Source of the DNA: CAVTPD01 sp963736575
Lineage (GTDB): Bacteria; Bacteroidota; Bacteroidia; Cytophagales; JAAEPT01
Assembly: GCA_963736575.1 (NCBI GenBank)
Contig: CAVTPD010000003.1
Coordinates: 682,001-746,000 of the forward strand
Length of the DNA: 64,000 nt
Reading direction: 5' to 3'
Position 1 is the first letter of the stretch. Every line of letters starts with the position of its first letter. Under the pieces are notes generated by a model. It made no database searches, was not told where the DNA came from, and saw only the letters and a list, made by a program, of their open reading frames with translations. Shown piece after piece: positions 44,135-54,500 of this stretch. Position numbers and translations under genes: made by a program.

Positions 44135-45493
44135 ATGATCATGAAGAATACCGTTTTAAGAATTTCGATCCTCTTTTTTTCTTTTTTGACACTTCAAAAA
44201 ACCCAAGCTCAAAGTTTATTGTGGCAAGTTGAAAAAAACGGAGTTCGTTCTTATTTGTACGGCACTATTCACATCAAAGACAAACGCGTTTTCTATTTTA
44301 ATGATTCCTTATTCAGTAAAATTAATCAGGTAGATCAATTGGCTTTAGAGATAGATTTAAATCCTTCAAATCTGTTTAAAGCTCAAAAACTATTGATGAC
44401 CAGCGAAGAAAAACCGCTACGCTCTTATTTTAAATCTGAAAAAGATTACAAGAAATTTTTAAACGAGGCGGGTGAACTATCTGGTTTAGGAGAAACGGTT
44501 GTAGAAAAACTAAAACCCTTTGCTACCATGTCCATGTTAATGCAAACGCAGTTGAAAGCAGAACGCAAGGAATCGGTAGATGAATTTTTGTATAAATATG
44601 GTCAAGAGCATAAAATCCCCACAATTGGTTTAGAGACTTTAGAAGAACAAATTGCTATTACGGATGGGATACCGGGGAAAGATTATTTACGATTTATTGA
44701 CGAATACGAAGAAAGTGAAGAACAATTTGAAGCGCTTTTAAAAGCCTATATCAATGAAGATATAGAGGAATTATACGCTGAATTTAAAAAAGAGCTTTAT
44801 TCGGATTATTGGGAAAATGAATTCATTAACAAGCGAAACCAAATTATGTTTGATAGGGCCCATAAAATAATGGCTCAAAACACCTCTCTTTTCATTGCTG
44901 TTGGCGCTGGTCACTTGGGTGGACCTAATGGTTTAATCACCCATTTTAAAAACGCAGGCTATACGGTTAGTCCCGTTGTGGCAGGCAAAACCTATGTTAA
45001 TGATCTTTTACCTTCGGAAGAAGAAAAAGAAGGTTGGAAGAATTATAATTGGGATTTAGGTTTTACCATTGATATGCCCGGTGAAATTGAAACTGAAAGC
45101 AATTCCATTCCTTTTGTGTTGGGTGAAACACTAGAAATGGTAACGCATAAATCTCAACCCACAGACAATGAAAACTTGATTTATGTGATTTCTTATCTAG
45201 AAATCCCTGCTGATTATGAATCTACAGAAGCCGATTTAGAAGTTTTTACCGAACCAATGATTAATGCCATGGTGGAGCAATTAAAAGGTAAGATTCAGAA
45301 AGAATCTACCGTTAAAAGTGAAATATATTCGGGTAAAGAATTAGAAGTTGCTATGTACGAAGGCACCGCTATTGATTACATAAGAACGCTGCACACGGCA
45401 AAGCAGATTTTCATTTTACAAACCATAACCATGGCGGATAATAAAGGAAATGAATCAATTTACAAATTCTTTAATTCTCTAAACATAGAGTAA
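44135..45493 (+). CDS. TraB/GumN family protein
   Basis: This 452-residue protein has a signal peptide (ending KTQAQ) and the TraB/GumN core. YLYGTIHIKD and QLALEIDL are present, with GAGHLGGPNGLI near residue 260, the GxxH metal-type motif. An extra C-terminal domain of about 150 residues follows. Members resemble Tiki-type metalloproteases, but activity is not shown. Confidence 0.82.
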   Translation: MIMKNTVLRISILFFSFLTLQKTQAQSLLWQVEKNGVRSYLYGTIHIKDKRVFYFNDSLFSKINQVDQLALEIDLNPSNLFKAQKLLMTSEEKPLRSYFKSEKDYKKFLNEAGELSGLGETVVEKLKPFATMSMLMQTQLKAERKESVDEFLYKYGQEHKIPTIGLETLEEQIAITDGIPGKDYLRFIDEYEESEEQFEALLKAYINEDIEELYAEFKKELYSDYWENEFINKRNQIMFDRAHKIMAQNTSLFIAVGAGHLGGPNGLITHFKNAGYTVSPVVAGKTYVNDLLPSEEEKEGWKNYNWDLGFTIDMPGEIETESNSIPFVLGETLEMVTHKSQPTDNENLIYVISYLEIPADYESTEADLEVFTEPMINAMVEQLKGKIQKESTVKSEIYSGKELEVAMYEGTAIDYIRTLHTAKQIFILQTITMADNKGNESIYKFFNSLNIE

Positions 45494-45494
45494 A

Positions 45495-46625
45495 CTACAA
45501 GTGTTCTTGAATATAACGTTCAGGAATCTCCCCTTGTACGGCTTTTAGATAATCTTCATGATTACAAGGAATTACTTTGGTAACATCTTGCTCTTCGGAA
45601 CTGTCTAAACGCATCCACCATTTACCAGATTGAACGCCTTTATAGAAGATAATTTCTTCAGGTGTCTTTTCAAAAGCTACTCGGTATTTTTGGTATTCAC
45701 TTCCTTCAAAATATAAGCTTTCTTTAAAATTGTAAAACGCTTGTACAAAGTGCCACAACATTACGGCTGCAATTTTTGGTGTTTGGGATTGAGCGGTAAC
45801 AGCTTCTTCAAAACCATAAATACCCATGGAAGAAGTTCGGTTACTGTTGCCCGCATACCAAGCTAACTGACAAGCTTCTTCACCCGTTAAACCAAAAGGA
45901 CTTTTAAGTTTGTTATCTGGAGCATCTGAATAACGAATGGCGCTGGTATCAAAAGAGACAATGTCTGAGTTTCTTATTTCCGGTTCAGCAAAATGCATAT
46001 GCTGTTTCAGTTCACCAACACGTATACTTTTAAAGTTGAATTTCTCAAAAAGATTAACGGCTTCGGTATTTACTAAAAAACCTTGTTGACCAATTAGAGT
46101 GAATTTTTCTAAAACGCCTTCTTGGTCGGTTAATATTTTATACAAATGCCCTTCCGAAGAAAGTTCTTGATCTCTATCTATATCCAATAAAGCATCTACC
46201 ATTAACACATTAATAAGTTTATTAATGTTTTGATAGGCTTTGTATTGACCCAAATCTAAGGCATGTGTATCACCAATAATTAGTGGAGTAATCTTATTTT
46301 CTAATAGATAAGCCACTACTTCAGACAAACGGTCTAAGGTGTCCTGTAAAGTCTTACCCGGGCGTAACATGCCCATATCTACAATATTTAGTAAACCTTT
46401 GGGTTTAGTTAAACTGTAAAAATATTTCCTAAATGCTTCGTAATAGTCTTCGGTATCTTCTTCTTTACCTTTGCTATAAACTGTGATTATTGCCAAGTCC
46501 GATTCTAACCATACTTCTTTTTTAACACCATTATTCAATTTTATTGAATGAAAAATTGCATGTTCTTCAAACTGACTGCTTTCGTACGATTCGGGTAAAG
46601 GATTAAGAAATAGCTCTAGTTTCAT
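45495..46625 (-). CDS. Ureohydrolase (arginase/formimidoylglutamase) homologue, probably inactive
   Basis: This 376-residue protein of the arginase fold has the usual His in GDTHALDLG (His121). The DAHxD motif is DALLD (residues 144-148), so the His is Leu. SxDxD is SFDTS (224-228), so the second Asp is Ser. With several Mn ligands gone it may be a non-catalytic homologue. Length and order match formimidoylglutamase. It is alone between two terminators. Confidence 0.72.
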   Translation of the reverse strand: MKLELFLNPLPESYESSQFEEHAIFHSIKLNNGVKKEVWLESDLAIITVYSKGKEEDTEDYYEAFRKYFYSLTKPKGLLNIVDMGMLRPGKTLQDTLDRLSEVVAYLLENKITPLIIGDTHALDLGQYKAYQNINKLINVLMVDALLDIDRDQELSSEGHLYKILTDQEGVLEKFTLIGQQGFLVNTEAVNLFEKFNFKSIRVGELKQHMHFAEPEIRNSDIVSFDTSAIRYSDAPDNKLKSPFGLTGEEACQLAWYAGNSNRTSSMGIYGFEEAVTAQSQTPKIAAVMLWHFVQAFYNFKESLYFEGSEYQKYRVAFEKTPEEIIFYKGVQSGKWWMRLDSSEEQDVTKVIPCNHEDYLKAVQGEIPERYIQEHL

Positions 46626-46697
46626 AAGAAGTATTAATAAAAACTGATTGCATAAGAATCAGTTGGAATGAAGTATCTAAGCAATACGGTTTAACAC

Positions 46698-46732
46698 AAA
46701 AAAAGGGATAATTCTTCAATTATCCCTTTTTT
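46698..46732 (-). terminator. Terminator of nqrF
   Basis: A 15-base stem (46699-46713 with 46718-46732) surrounds a CTTC loop (GAAG on the minus strand). It is A-rich on one side and T-rich on the other, lying downstream of nqrF and ahead of the ureohydrolase. Confidence 0.8.
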
Positions 46733-46754
46733 AAAAATCTATGTTTATTGGTTT

Positions 46755-48056
46755 TTATCCACCGAAATCATCAAACGATACATTTTCTTGAGGAACACCA
46801 AAATCGTCACACATTTTAAGAACAGCTTGGTTCATCATTGGAGGTCCACAGAAATAGAATTCAATTTCTTCTGGCTCTTCGTGTTTATTTAATTGTTGTT
46901 CAATAACCGCGTTATGAACAAAACCTAAGAAACCATCACCATTTGGATCATCCATATCTTTCTTTTCAACCCAGTTATCTTCTGGAGCAGGATCTGAAAG
47001 AACTACAAAGAACTTAAAGTTTGGAAACTCGTCTTGTATTTTCTTAAAATCATCCATGTAGAAAAGTTCTCTTTTAGAACGACCACCGTACCAGTAAGTC
47101 ACTTTTCTACCTGTTTTTAAGGTATGGAATAAGTGGAATAAATGAGATCTCATTGGCGCCATACCAGCACCACCACCTACATAAATCATTTCAGCTTCTG
47201 TCTCTTTAATGAAGAATTCACCGTAAGGACCAGAAATAGTTACTTTATCTCCTAATTTTCTAGAGAAAACATAAGAAGAACAAATACCAGGATTAACATC
47301 CATCCATCCGTTTTTAGCTCTATCCCAAGGTGGAGTAGCAATACGGATAGTCAACATTACAATATTTCCTTCGGCAGGGTGGTTAGCCATAGAATAAGCA
47401 CGGAAGATCGGCTCATCATTTTTCATTTTGAGATCCCATAAACCAAACTTGTCCCATTCCCCTTTAAATTCCTGAGGATTCTTGTGATGTTCTGGATGGG
47501 CAGCAATATCAATTTCTTTAAAATCAACTTCTACCTTAGGTACATCAATCTGAATATAACCACCAGCTTCAAAATCTAATGTTTCACCTTCAGGAAGCTT
47601 AACAACAAATTCTTTAATGAAAGAAGCTACGTTGTAGTTAGAAATAACTTCGCAATCCCACTTCTTAATACCAAAGATTTCATCCGGAATTTCTATGTTC
47701 ATGTCATTCTTAACCTTAACCTGGCAAGATAGACGTACATGATCGGCTTTTTCTGCTCTGCTCAAGTGGCCTTCTTCGGTAGGTAATACATCACCCCCGC
47801 CTTCGACTACTTTACACTTACACATGGCACAAGTACCACCACCACCACAAGCGGATGGTAAGAAGATTTTTTGAGCGCCTAATGTACTTAATAGTGTAGT
47901 ACCTGCAGGAACGCTGATTTGTTTTTCACCATTAATGGTAATGGTAACGTCTCCGCTTTGTACCAATTTGGCCTGTGCGAACAATAGAATAAGTACAAGT
48001 AGTAATATTACTATTGTAAACGCTACAACGGATGCTAAGATAACTGCTGATTGCAT
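46755..48056 (-). CDS. nqrF: Na+-translocating NADH:quinone reductase subunit F
   Basis: This 433-residue protein has one N-terminal membrane helix (5-28). A plant-type [2Fe-2S] domain has Cys70, Cys76, Cys79 and Cys111. The FAD domain has RAYSMANHP and the NAD domain has YVGGGAGMAPMRS. It accepts electrons from NADH in the sodium-pumping NQR complex. The other subunits (nqrA-E) are not in the window, which is unusual since they often form one operon. It has its own -7 box and terminator. Confidence 0.95.
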   Translation of the reverse strand: MQSAVILASVVAFTIVILLLVLILLFAQAKLVQSGDVTITINGEKQISVPAGTTLLSTLGAQKIFLPSACGGGGTCAMCKCKVVEGGGDVLPTEEGHLSRAEKADHVRLSCQVKVKNDMNIEIPDEIFGIKKWDCEVISNYNVASFIKEFVVKLPEGETLDFEAGGYIQIDVPKVEVDFKEIDIAAHPEHHKNPQEFKGEWDKFGLWDLKMKNDEPIFRAYSMANHPAEGNIVMLTIRIATPPWDRAKNGWMDVNPGICSSYVFSRKLGDKVTISGPYGEFFIKETEAEMIYVGGGAGMAPMRSHLFHLFHTLKTGRKVTYWYGGRSKRELFYMDDFKKIQDEFPNFKFFVVLSDPAPEDNWVEKKDMDDPNGDGFLGFVHNAVIEQQLNKHEEPEEIEFYFCGPPMMNQAVLKMCDDFGVPQENVSFDDFGG

Positions 48057-48094
48057 TTTTGATCAGTTTATTTTTCTTTGTTTATAAGCAATAA

Positions 48095-48102
48095 CAAATA
48101 TA
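48095..48102 (-). promoter_or_regulatory. Bacteroidota -7 box of nqrF
   Basis: On the minus strand TATATTTG fits TAnnTTTG, about 40 bases upstream of the nqrF start. It supports separate transcription. Confidence 0.45.
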
Positions 48103-48171
48103 TCTAAAGTTCAACTATTGAAAAAGAAACAATATTTATTTGCATTATTTAGATAGATTTTAAATAGGTTT

Positions 48172-49335
48172 CTAGTACTCGAAAGTACCGTAAGGAGACT
48201 CAATTGTTAATTTATTAGAATCTGCTTCCTCTACATAACCAACTACTTGGGCATCTATGTCATATTTCTTAGAAATAGAAATAATGTCTTCGGCTAGATT
48301 CTCATCTACATAAATTTCCATTCTGTGACCCATGTTAAATACTTTGTACATCTCTTTCCAATCCGTTCCGCTTTCTTTTTGAATATAATTGAACAAGGGG
48401 GGAATAGGAAACAAGTTGTTTTTAACAACATGAACGTTGTTAACAAAATGCAAAACTTTGGTTTGTGCACCACCTGAACAATGTACTAAACCTGAAATTT
48501 GATTTCTGTATTTGTTTAGAATTTCAATAATAACCGGTGCATAGGTTCTTGTTGGTGATAAAACCAACTTGCCCATATCTAGTTCCGTTTCGGTTTTGGC
48601 AGTTAAGGCATAAGATCCCGAATAGACTAAATCTAACGGCACTTCACCATCAAAGCTTTCTGGGAAATCGGTTGCCAGACTTTTTTCAAATACATCATGG
48701 CGGGCAGAAGTTAATCCATTACTTCCCATACCACCGTTGTATTCTTTTTCATAAGTAGCTTTTCCGAAAGAAGCCAAACCGATAATTACATTACCCGGCT
48801 TAATATTATCGTTTGAGATAACATCTTCGCGCTTCATTCTGGTAACCACAGTGCTATCAACAATAATGGTTTTTACCAAATCGCCTACGTCTGCTGTTTC
48901 ACCACCAGTGCTGTGTATATCTAAACCGTTATCTCTTAATTGAGTTAAGATTTCTTCGGTTCCGTTAATAATTTCTGCAATTACATCACCGGGTATTTTA
49001 TTCTTGTTTCTGCCAATGGTAGAAGAAAGCAGAATAGGATGCGTTGTTGCGCCAACACACAACAAATCATCTACATTCATGATAATGGCATCTTGTGCAA
49101 TTCCTTTCCAAACCGAAATATCACCGGTTTTTTTCCAATACATGTAAGCTAAAGAAGACTTAGTACCCGCTCCATCGGCATGCATAATGGTACAATAATC
49201 TTCATCACCAGTTAAATAGTCGGGCGTAATTTTGCAAAACGCTTTAGGAAACAAACCCTTATCTATCTTTTTAATAGCGTTATGTACGTCTTCTTTTGAC
49301 GCAGATACTCCACGTTGAAGGTATCGTTCGTTCAT
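48172..49335 (-). CDS. purM: Phosphoribosylformylglycinamidine cyclo-ligase PurM
   Basis: This 387-residue enzyme makes AIR in purine synthesis. It has the N-terminal YLQRGVSASKED, the HADGAGTKSSLAY motif, DDLLCVGA and the HSTGGETADVGD nucleotide loop. It is longer than the E. coli form (~345), as usual in Bacteroidota. It lies two bases after the protease gene on the same strand, so the two are co-transcribed. Confidence 0.92.
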   Translation of the reverse strand: MNERYLQRGVSASKEDVHNAIKKIDKGLFPKAFCKITPDYLTGDEDYCTIMHADGAGTKSSLAYMYWKKTGDISVWKGIAQDAIIMNVDDLLCVGATTHPILLSSTIGRNKNKIPGDVIAEIINGTEEILTQLRDNGLDIHSTGGETADVGDLVKTIIVDSTVVTRMKREDVISNDNIKPGNVIIGLASFGKATYEKEYNGGMGSNGLTSARHDVFEKSLATDFPESFDGEVPLDLVYSGSYALTAKTETELDMGKLVLSPTRTYAPVIIEILNKYRNQISGLVHCSGGAQTKVLHFVNNVHVVKNNLFPIPPLFNYIQKESGTDWKEMYKVFNMGHRMEIYVDENLAEDIISISKKYDIDAQVVGYVEEADSNKLTIESPYGTFEY

Positions 49336-49337
49336 TT

Positions 49338-51446
49338 TTAGTAAATGTCGTTTAATATATGGACTGCTTCCAGCAAGGTATGGTCTTTCCGAAGTTCTTT
49401 TTGCCAGTTTTCCATACGGGTGGCTTTTGTGCTGTCTTGTTCAATCAAAATTTGATCTTCAGAAGGAACAACAAACTTTAATTCGAAAGCTTTGGCTTCA
49501 ATATTTTCATACTTAGTAGAAGAGTCTCTTAGCGCTTGTTGATATAGCGTATACTCATCATAATCTAACGGAATGGTAGTATTGTCTCTAGATTCTTTAA
49601 TGAATTTAGCCCGCTGATTAACTCTTTGGTAGATGCTATCATGCTGAACACGCATTTTACTTTTTTGTATTAAAACTGGAAGTTTTTCTATATAACCCGT
49701 AGCTTTTTTGTATTCTACTGCGTCAATTTTATCCCATGGCAGCGGATATTCCTGTTCGTTTTCACCTAGGTCTAAATACATATATTCATCTGGTACAACA
49801 ATGTCTGACATAACACCTTTAATCTGAGTGGCACCTCCATTTATTCTATAAAATTTCTGAATGGTTAATTTCATAGATCCCATTGGGCTAAAGCTTTTAA
49901 AACTTCCACTTAAAAAAGCGTCTAAATCTATGAAACGCTGTACAGTACCTTTTCCATAGGTTGCTTTTGAACCCATAATAATAGCTCTATTATAATCTTG
50001 CATAGCAGCCGCTAAAATTTCAGAAGCAGATGCACTGAATTCATTTACCATAATTAATAAAGGCCCGTTATAATTAACCGCTGGGTCTTTATCTTCTAAA
50101 ATATAAGGGGAACCGTCTCTAGGTTTTACTTGTACAATGGGTCCTTTTTCAATGAAAAGACCACCCATATCTACTACATCATTTAAAGAACCACCACCAT
50201 TGTTTCTTAAATCTAGGATGATTCCTTTAACGTTCTCTTTTTTTAGTTTTTCAATTTCAATCTTAACGTCTTCTGCACAGCTTCTGCCTTTAGCATCGTT
50301 AAAATCTCTGTAAAATTTAGGTAAATAGATGTACCCAAATTTATTGGCTTTTGTAGAATCAAAAACCACAATAGATTTAGCATAGGTTTCTTCTAAAACT
50401 ACAATGTCCCTAATAATTGAAATTACTTTTGTTCTACCGTCGTGGTTTTTAATTGTAAGTTTTACTTCTGTATCTTTTTTACCTCTAATTAACTGAACTG
50501 CTTCGTCAAGTCGCATGTCAACTATGCTAACAGGTTCTTCATTGGCTTGGCCAACTTTAGTAATTATATGGCCTGGTTTTAATTCGCCTTGACTCCATGA
50601 AGCACTACCTGGTACAATTTTAACCACGGTAATAAAACCGTCTTTCTCTTGAAGTGTTGCGCCAATCCCTTCTAATTTACCCGACATAGAGATGTCAAAA
50701 TTCTCTTTATCTGCGGGAGGAAAATAATTAGTGTGCGGATCAAAAACCGCTGTAATAGAATTTACATACGTTGAAAACTGATCTTTCTCGTTTATTTTAG
50801 ACAAACGTTTAAAGTATTCTTCTAAACTTTTTTTAACCTTTCCGCGAGCTTCTTCTTCTATTTCTGCAAAAGGTCTGTCCGCTACACTTGTATCTGGATT
50901 TTCTTTTAGTTTTTGAAGATCCGTTTCAATATCATTGATTTTATCTAGAGTCTGAAACTTTAAGTATTGTCTCCAACGGTCTTTTATTTCTTTCTTTCCC
51001 GAAGCAAAAGCTATCTTTTCAGGGTCGGATTCTAGATTTTCTTTCTTATTGTAATTGAAGGGTTGCTCAATTAGATCTTCAAAATAGCTTTTTGATTCTT
51101 CTATTCTTTTTTCAAAAATGGAATTCGCCTGATTGTATAATTCAAAACTGTTTGTATTCAGTTCATCATCTATTTTGTATTTATATTCTGAAAGTTTTTC
51201 ATAATCGTCTACAAGAAAGAAACGCTTATTATAATCTAAACGCTCTAAATAAAGGTCAAATGCTTTTTCAGAAAATTCGTCGTTAAACTCTATAGTACTA
51301 TAATGATAGTTTTTTAAGCTAAGCTTTATAATTTCCGAAAGAATTTCATCTTTCGTTTGTTCTTTTGGTCCTGTAGGAAGGAAGGCAACTAAGGTCAAAA
51401 GTAAGACCGTAGCTGCAAACAATATTTTTATGGTTCTTGAACTCAT
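49338..51446 (-). CDS. prc: C-terminal processing peptidase (Tsp/Prc, S41A)
   Basis: This 702-residue protease has an N-terminal signal/anchor (about 7-24) and a Tsp N-terminal domain. A PDZ domain follows around GIGATLQEKDGFITV (about 245-335). The S41 catalytic part has Ser in FSASASEILAA and Lys in SKATYGKGT. The C-terminal extension (about 550-702) is DUF3340-like. It cuts periplasmic proteins at their C-termini. It is the first of an operon with purM. Confidence 0.92.
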   Translation of the reverse strand: MSSRTIKILFAATVLLLTLVAFLPTGPKEQTKDEILSEIIKLSLKNYHYSTIEFNDEFSEKAFDLYLERLDYNKRFFLVDDYEKLSEYKYKIDDELNTNSFELYNQANSIFEKRIEESKSYFEDLIEQPFNYNKKENLESDPEKIAFASGKKEIKDRWRQYLKFQTLDKINDIETDLQKLKENPDTSVADRPFAEIEEEARGKVKKSLEEYFKRLSKINEKDQFSTYVNSITAVFDPHTNYFPPADKENFDISMSGKLEGIGATLQEKDGFITVVKIVPGSASWSQGELKPGHIITKVGQANEEPVSIVDMRLDEAVQLIRGKKDTEVKLTIKNHDGRTKVISIIRDIVVLEETYAKSIVVFDSTKANKFGYIYLPKFYRDFNDAKGRSCAEDVKIEIEKLKKENVKGIILDLRNNGGGSLNDVVDMGGLFIEKGPIVQVKPRDGSPYILEDKDPAVNYNGPLLIMVNEFSASASEILAAAMQDYNRAIIMGSKATYGKGTVQRFIDLDAFLSGSFKSFSPMGSMKLTIQKFYRINGGATQIKGVMSDIVVPDEYMYLDLGENEQEYPLPWDKIDAVEYKKATGYIEKLPVLIQKSKMRVQHDSIYQRVNQRAKFIKESRDNTTIPLDYDEYTLYQQALRDSSTKYENIEAKAFELKFVVPSEDQILIEQDSTKATRMENWQKELRKDHTLLEAVHILNDIY

Positions 51447-51513
51447 TCAGTAGGTATAAGATGCTAAATTAATAATTTTAAAAGTAACGACTGTATAAGG
51501 ATTGTATTTTAAC

Positions 51514-51546
51514 AAAAAAGACGGTCTTTAATAACCGCCCTTTTTT
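51514..51546 (-). terminator. Terminator of the AsmA-like gene
   Basis: On the minus strand an A-rich stem with CGGT/ACCG core is followed by six T residues. The pairing includes wobbles. It separates the AsmA-like gene from prc. Confidence 0.7.
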
Positions 51547-54500
51547 CTATTTAAATAATCCTTCTAATCCTTTTTTTGCTTCTTTCTTAGCCTTTTCTTC
51601 TGCTTCTTTCTTTAATCGATCGGCTTCGGCTCTGGCTCTTTTTTCTGCCTCTTTCTTTATACGCTCGGCTTCGGCTCTGGCTTTTGCCTCAGTTTCTTTT
51701 TTAATACGCTCGGCTTCAGCTCTAGCTCTCTCTTCTGCCTCTTTCTTAAATTTATCTACTTCTTCTTTAGCATTATTTACTAATTCTTTCTTGGTGTCTT
51801 TTAGACTTCCAGCGTTTTTAGACCCTTTTATTTTAATTAATGGTTCTAAAAAGGTTCCTAGAATAGCTAAGTCTACTACAATATCATCACCTACATTTAA
51901 ACCATACTGACTTAATTGCGCGTTTAATGTTTTAGTCACTTGGCCACCTGGTATTTTAACCTCCCCTAAGTAATCTAAAGCCCCAGTAATGGTACTGGTT
52001 CCAGATAAGGTCATGGCTATATCTCCTGCTTTTAAATCAAACGGATTTGTTACTATTTTGCCATTAATAATTTCAAAAGCAATTTTCTGATTTTTCATTT
52101 CTAACTCACCCAAGTCTTGATTCAAAGCCTTGGCCACTTTATTCATAGCTTCAGACTTTTCAATTTTAGCTTCATGAAGAACCAGCGTACCTTTTCCGTT
52201 CATGTGTTCGTAAATCGGATTCATTTCACTATCCATAGGGCCTTTGAAAACAATATCCATATCAAACTTACCTTGCATACCTTCAGCAATTGGAGCCATT
52301 TCCTGAATGGACTCAAACGTATTGTAGGCTTCGTGTATAGAAAGGTTTTTCATTTTCATTTCGAAATCATACAAAGGCGTTGTAATGTCTTTGGTATCGT
52401 AATAACCATCCATATCAAAATCACCATCCAAGGTATTGAATTTGATGTTTTGCATGGTAACTCGTTGGTCTCTTACAATGATAACTCCCTTCAGGTCATC
52501 AATTTCCATATTGTCATATAAGACTTTATCTAACTTAGAATCCAATACAAAATCAATGTTTCCCGGCACTGGAAATGCTTCCAAAGTTGTGGTATCGCTT
52601 GCTTCGGTATTTTCTCCTTCCTCTTCTGTCATCCATTCGTTAACATCAAATTTAGAAGAATAGAAATGCATTTTTCCCTTAATAATAGTATCTGTTTCAC
52701 TAAACAAATAACCCATATAATTGCTAAAATCACCGCTAATCTGGTAATCTGATTTACCAATGTAACCACTCATTGTAGGTACTTTAATTCTTTCGGGATC
52801 AAAACTCATAAGCGCATTATCAATTTTAATGCCTTGTGGTAAATCTGGACTTGTAAAATGGAATGCTTTCATTTCAGCAGACCCCGAAGTTTTTAAAGCT
52901 TGGTAGTTTTCTGCATCAACATCTGCCATGGTTCCTTCGGTATGGAATTCTTTTACGGTAATTCTACCGCCCATTTCCATATCTTCTAATGGGTATATTT
53001 TTAGAATTTTATCCAAGTCAATAATCCCATGGAAATCTGCTTTGTAACTAATATTATCAAAGTTTTTAGCGTATAGATTTGCTGTAAATACTTCTTCCTG
53101 AAGTTTTAAATTCAGTTTAGAAATATCTACATAAGCATTTTGCATAGTACCGTCCGTAAATGCTTTAACTAGAACTTGAAGGTCTTCAATTGGTTCTGGA
53201 AATTCGGAAGAAAGCACATAACCGTTCTTTAATCCTATGGTAGCATCTACTACAGGGATTTGTTGATTAACGCTATCGTAAGCTCCTTCGGCATTGATAT
53301 TGGCTGATAGAATACCTTTTAATGTCAATCCTTCCATTGGGAAAAGCTTAGTAACATCTGCTAAATCTACTACCGCTCTTAAATTGGCTACCGACTCATA
53401 ATCTCTTAAGTTTTTTACTAGAATTTTAGCGTCAATAGGGTTCTTACCCAATTCAGCATGAAATTGTTTTAAATCAATTACCGTTTCTTCTAGAATACCC
53501 GATTCATTTTTAGTGGCTAAGTCTAAATTAACGTTAGAAACCGCTTCTGGTAAGTCTGGATATTGGAAAAAACCGTCTTTAATTAACATTTTAATATCGA
53601 AAGCAGGAATGGTTTCTTCGGTTAAATCACCTTTTACAGCACCGTTAAAAGCAAAAGAGCCCGATGTTTTTAAGTCACTAAAATCGCTTAGATAAACAGC
53701 CGGTACTAAAGAAAGAATGCTTTTGAAGGTTGTTTCTTTAGTTTGAAAAGTTAAATCTAAAGACGTTGTATTGGTATCGGGCAAGCTTACATTTCCGTCA
53801 AAAGCTAAAACCAATTCATTTAAACGAATGGTATTTTCTTTAAAGGTGAAGGAAGAATTCTCTAGATCTAGAACCGCATCAATCTTGGATTCAAATTCAT
53901 TTTTCTCTAAGTACGAAACACCACCGTATTCGGCAGAAATTTCTTTCATAGACGTATGCGTAAAAATGGTATAAACGTCTTCAATATCAATTGACGAAGT
54001 TTGATTAAACCCTCTTATTTCAGCAAAGGTGTTTTCTAAAAAGTCATCGTAAATAATTGTACCATCTGTGATAATAACTTCTTGTATAGAAAGATCAAGT
54101 CCGGTTGTATCTTCTTCAAGTTCTGGTTCGTCTGGTGTTGTAGTTGTGTCTTTCACGATGTCCCAGTTGGCCACACCCGCTTTGTTAACAATCCCGTGTA
54201 TGTAGGGTTTATCTAAATAAACCCCGTTTACTTTTATTTCGCCACCGTTAATTAGGCTCATAATATCTAATGCTGCTGAAAAAGAACCTACTGAAGCTAA
54301 GGTGTCTCCTTTAAATTCATCAATACCAATTACGCCAATGTTGTCAATACCCACAGAAATATCTGGGAAATTTCTAATGATAGAAACATGCAAGGCGTCT
54401 AAGTCGTAAAAGACTTCTGCTTTTAAATACTCTTCCGCCGATTTATCTATAAGCTTCTTAATATCATCTTTAAAAAAAGTAGGGATTATAAAGGCGGCCA

